Assembly: GCF_039822205.1 (NCBI RefSeq) | Contig: NZ_JBAGBW010000029.1 | Span: 1 to 17,992, forward strand | Direction: 5' to 3' | Origin: Thermodesulfobium sp. 4217-1 | GTDB lineage: Bacteria > Thermodesulfobiota > Thermodesulfobiia > Thermodesulfobiales > Thermodesulfobiaceae | DNA length: 17,992 nt | In this document: piece by piece, positions 17,145 through 17,992 of the stretch | Layout: each line of letters opens with the position of its first letter | Position numbering within the stretch: position 1 is the stretch's first letter | Notes under the pieces: generated by a model | The model's database searches: none | Seen by the model: the letters and a program-made list of their open reading frames with translations, nothing else | Told to the model about the DNA's origin: nothing | Made by a program: the position numbers and the translations under genes

Positions 17145-17569
17145 TATCTGCTTTTTTACCCCCTATAACTGTTAACAATTATAACGTTTATTTACCGATA
17201 AAAGGAAATAATTATTATTGTTCTATAAAAAATATAAGTAACTATAAATATTCAATGCTTGATTTTTCAAACCTAATAATATTTAATAGTCTAAAATCTA
17301 ATGATGAAAACAATAGATTTATAACATTTATAAACCCTTTTATCGTTATATCAAAAGAAGTAGATAATCAAATTATGCTTGAATGGATAGAAGATCAAGA
17401 TCTGTTTGGTATGGGTGAAACATTAGAAGAAGCACAAACTGATTTACTTTATAATATAGAGGGTGTACTCTTAATGAAAAATTTCACAGAAGAAGAGTTA
17501 TCTAAGGATGCAAGAATTTTATTAGAAAAATTATTAGCAAATATAAAAGAAACAAACATTGTTGCATAA
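17141..17569 (+). CDS. HicB-like antitoxin
   Basis: This 142-residue protein carries in its C-terminal half the pattern of the HicB antitoxin fold: a strand IMLEWIEDQ, then LFGMGETLEEAQTDLLYNIEGVL, close to the family's G-x-G-x-T-x-E-E-A-x-x-x-(hydrophobic) signature. The N-terminal 75 residues (LPPITVNNYNVYLPIK and onward) are Asn-, Ile- and Tyr-rich and not typical, so this is a divergent member. No DNA-binding helix-turn-helix is obvious. GGAGG at 17129-17133 precedes the start by seven bases. Directly downstream, 15 bp after the stop, is a HicA-like gene, which supports the pairing; here the antitoxin comes first. The gene is about 20-25% GC, lower than the restriction operon, suggesting a separate origin. 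Confidence 0.7.
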   Translation: MISAFLPPITVNNYNVYLPIKGNNYYCSIKNISNYKYSMLDFSNLIIFNSLKSNDENNRFITFINPFIVISKEVDNQIMLEWIEDQDLFGMGETLEEAQTDLLYNIEGVLLMKNFTEEELSKDARILLEKLLANIKETNIVA

Positions 17570-17584
17570 ATATATTGCATAAAT

Positions 17585-17851
17585 ATGGTAATAAAAACAG
17601 AAAAATTAAAAAAAGCATTACTGGCAAAAGGTTTTTTCTCAAGAGAAGGCGATCATACTTACTTTTATCTAAAACACAACTCTAAGATTTATACCAAAAT
17701 TAGCCACGGGGCCAAAGAATATGGGGATGCACTTTTATCCAAAATAAAAAATCAACTTAAATTCAATAGCTTAGATGAATTAAAATCTTTTTCAGAATGC
17801 ACACTAAAAGAAAAAGATTATATTGAAATTTTAAAAGACAAAGAACTTTAA
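17585..17851 (+). CDS. HicA-like mRNA interferase toxin
   Basis: This 88-residue protein fits the small dsRBD-like HicA fold. It has an N-terminal helix KTEKLKKALLAKGF, then REGDHTYFYL in which His24 sits where HicA toxins have their catalytic histidine (the usual G-[ST]-H), then strands YTKISHG and a helix DALLSKIKNQL. HicA proteins cleave mRNA and are neutralised by HicB, matching the gene immediately upstream. The C-terminal 25 residues (SLDELKSFSECTLKEKDYIEIL) extend beyond the shortest HicA proteins. GAC (Asp) replaces the usual Ser/Thr before the His, so it is a divergent member. There is no strong ribosome-binding site in the 15-bp gap, so translation may depend on the upstream gene. 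Confidence 0.72.
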   Translation: MVIKTEKLKKALLAKGFFSREGDHTYFYLKHNSKIYTKISHGAKEYGDALLSKIKNQLKFNSLDELKSFSECTLKEKDYIEILKDKEL

Positions 17852-17992
17852 AACAAAAAACCACTCGTTGAAAAAACAAGCAGGAGTTGCTAATTATTAA
17901 CGTACAGAATTTTCTGTTAAAGGAAAATGATTATCAATAAAGAAATATAAAAGGTCATCGTCCTAAAACGATTCAATTTTACATGAAAATTT
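17852..17992. other. AT-rich non-coding tail
   Basis: No gene is visible in the last 141 bp. TTGAAA (17868-17873), 17 bp, TAATTA (17891-17896) could be a weak plus-strand promoter for a gene beyond the right edge. A small palindrome ACAGAATTTTCTGT lies at 17904-17917 but has no clear U-tract, so I do not call it a terminator. Confidence 0.4.

Noticed and set aside
17904-17917. Palindrome ACAGAATTTTCTGT after the HicA-like gene as a terminator
   Set aside because: The loop is too tight, the stem is AT-rich and no U-tract follows.

Overview
The window suggests a low-GC bacterium, possibly a thermophile: Arg is mostly AGA/AGG and Ile often ATA in the large operon. There are no rRNA, tRNA or housekeeping genes, so I do not name a taxon. 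The window is essentially a defence locus of three blocks.

(1) Positions 2-6987 are one very large CRISPR array with 92 copies of a 36-bp repeat and 91 complete spacers of 33-47 bp. The repeat copies look identical, and the array runs off the left edge. A consensus-like promoter on the minus strand (TTGACT, 17 bp, TATAAT; 6995-7023) abuts the right-most repeat, so the array is read right to left and the youngest spacers should be near 6950. No cas gene is present. The striking point lies inside the spacers. About 60 of 91 fall into a few families that, read on the plus strand, encode variants of the same short peptides or the same ribosome-binding-site plus start-codon region. The array has apparently sampled the same viral gene family dozens of times. 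Every spacer I could orient has its coding sense on the plus strand, so minus-strand crRNAs would be complementary to viral mRNA, as expected for an RNA-targeting (type III-like) effector.

(2) Positions 6988-7818 are an AT-rich non-coding region between the leftward array and a rightward operon. It holds the array leader and presumably the operon promoter.

(3) Positions 7819-16773 are a tightly coupled four-gene operon (overlaps ATGA, ATGA, TAATG): an SNF2-type helicase with a degenerate PLD-like N-terminus, a DUF4391-like protein, a type III Mod adenine methyltransferase and a type III Res helicase-nuclease. This looks like an extended type III restriction-modification system. The target-recognition part of Mod is clearly more AT-rich than the rest, which suggests specificity exchange.

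(4) Positions 16820-17851 have their own promoter and a very AT-rich three-gene unit: an unrecognised 88-aa protein, a HicB-like antitoxin and a HicA-like toxin. Array, restriction system and toxin-antitoxin module together form a defence island.
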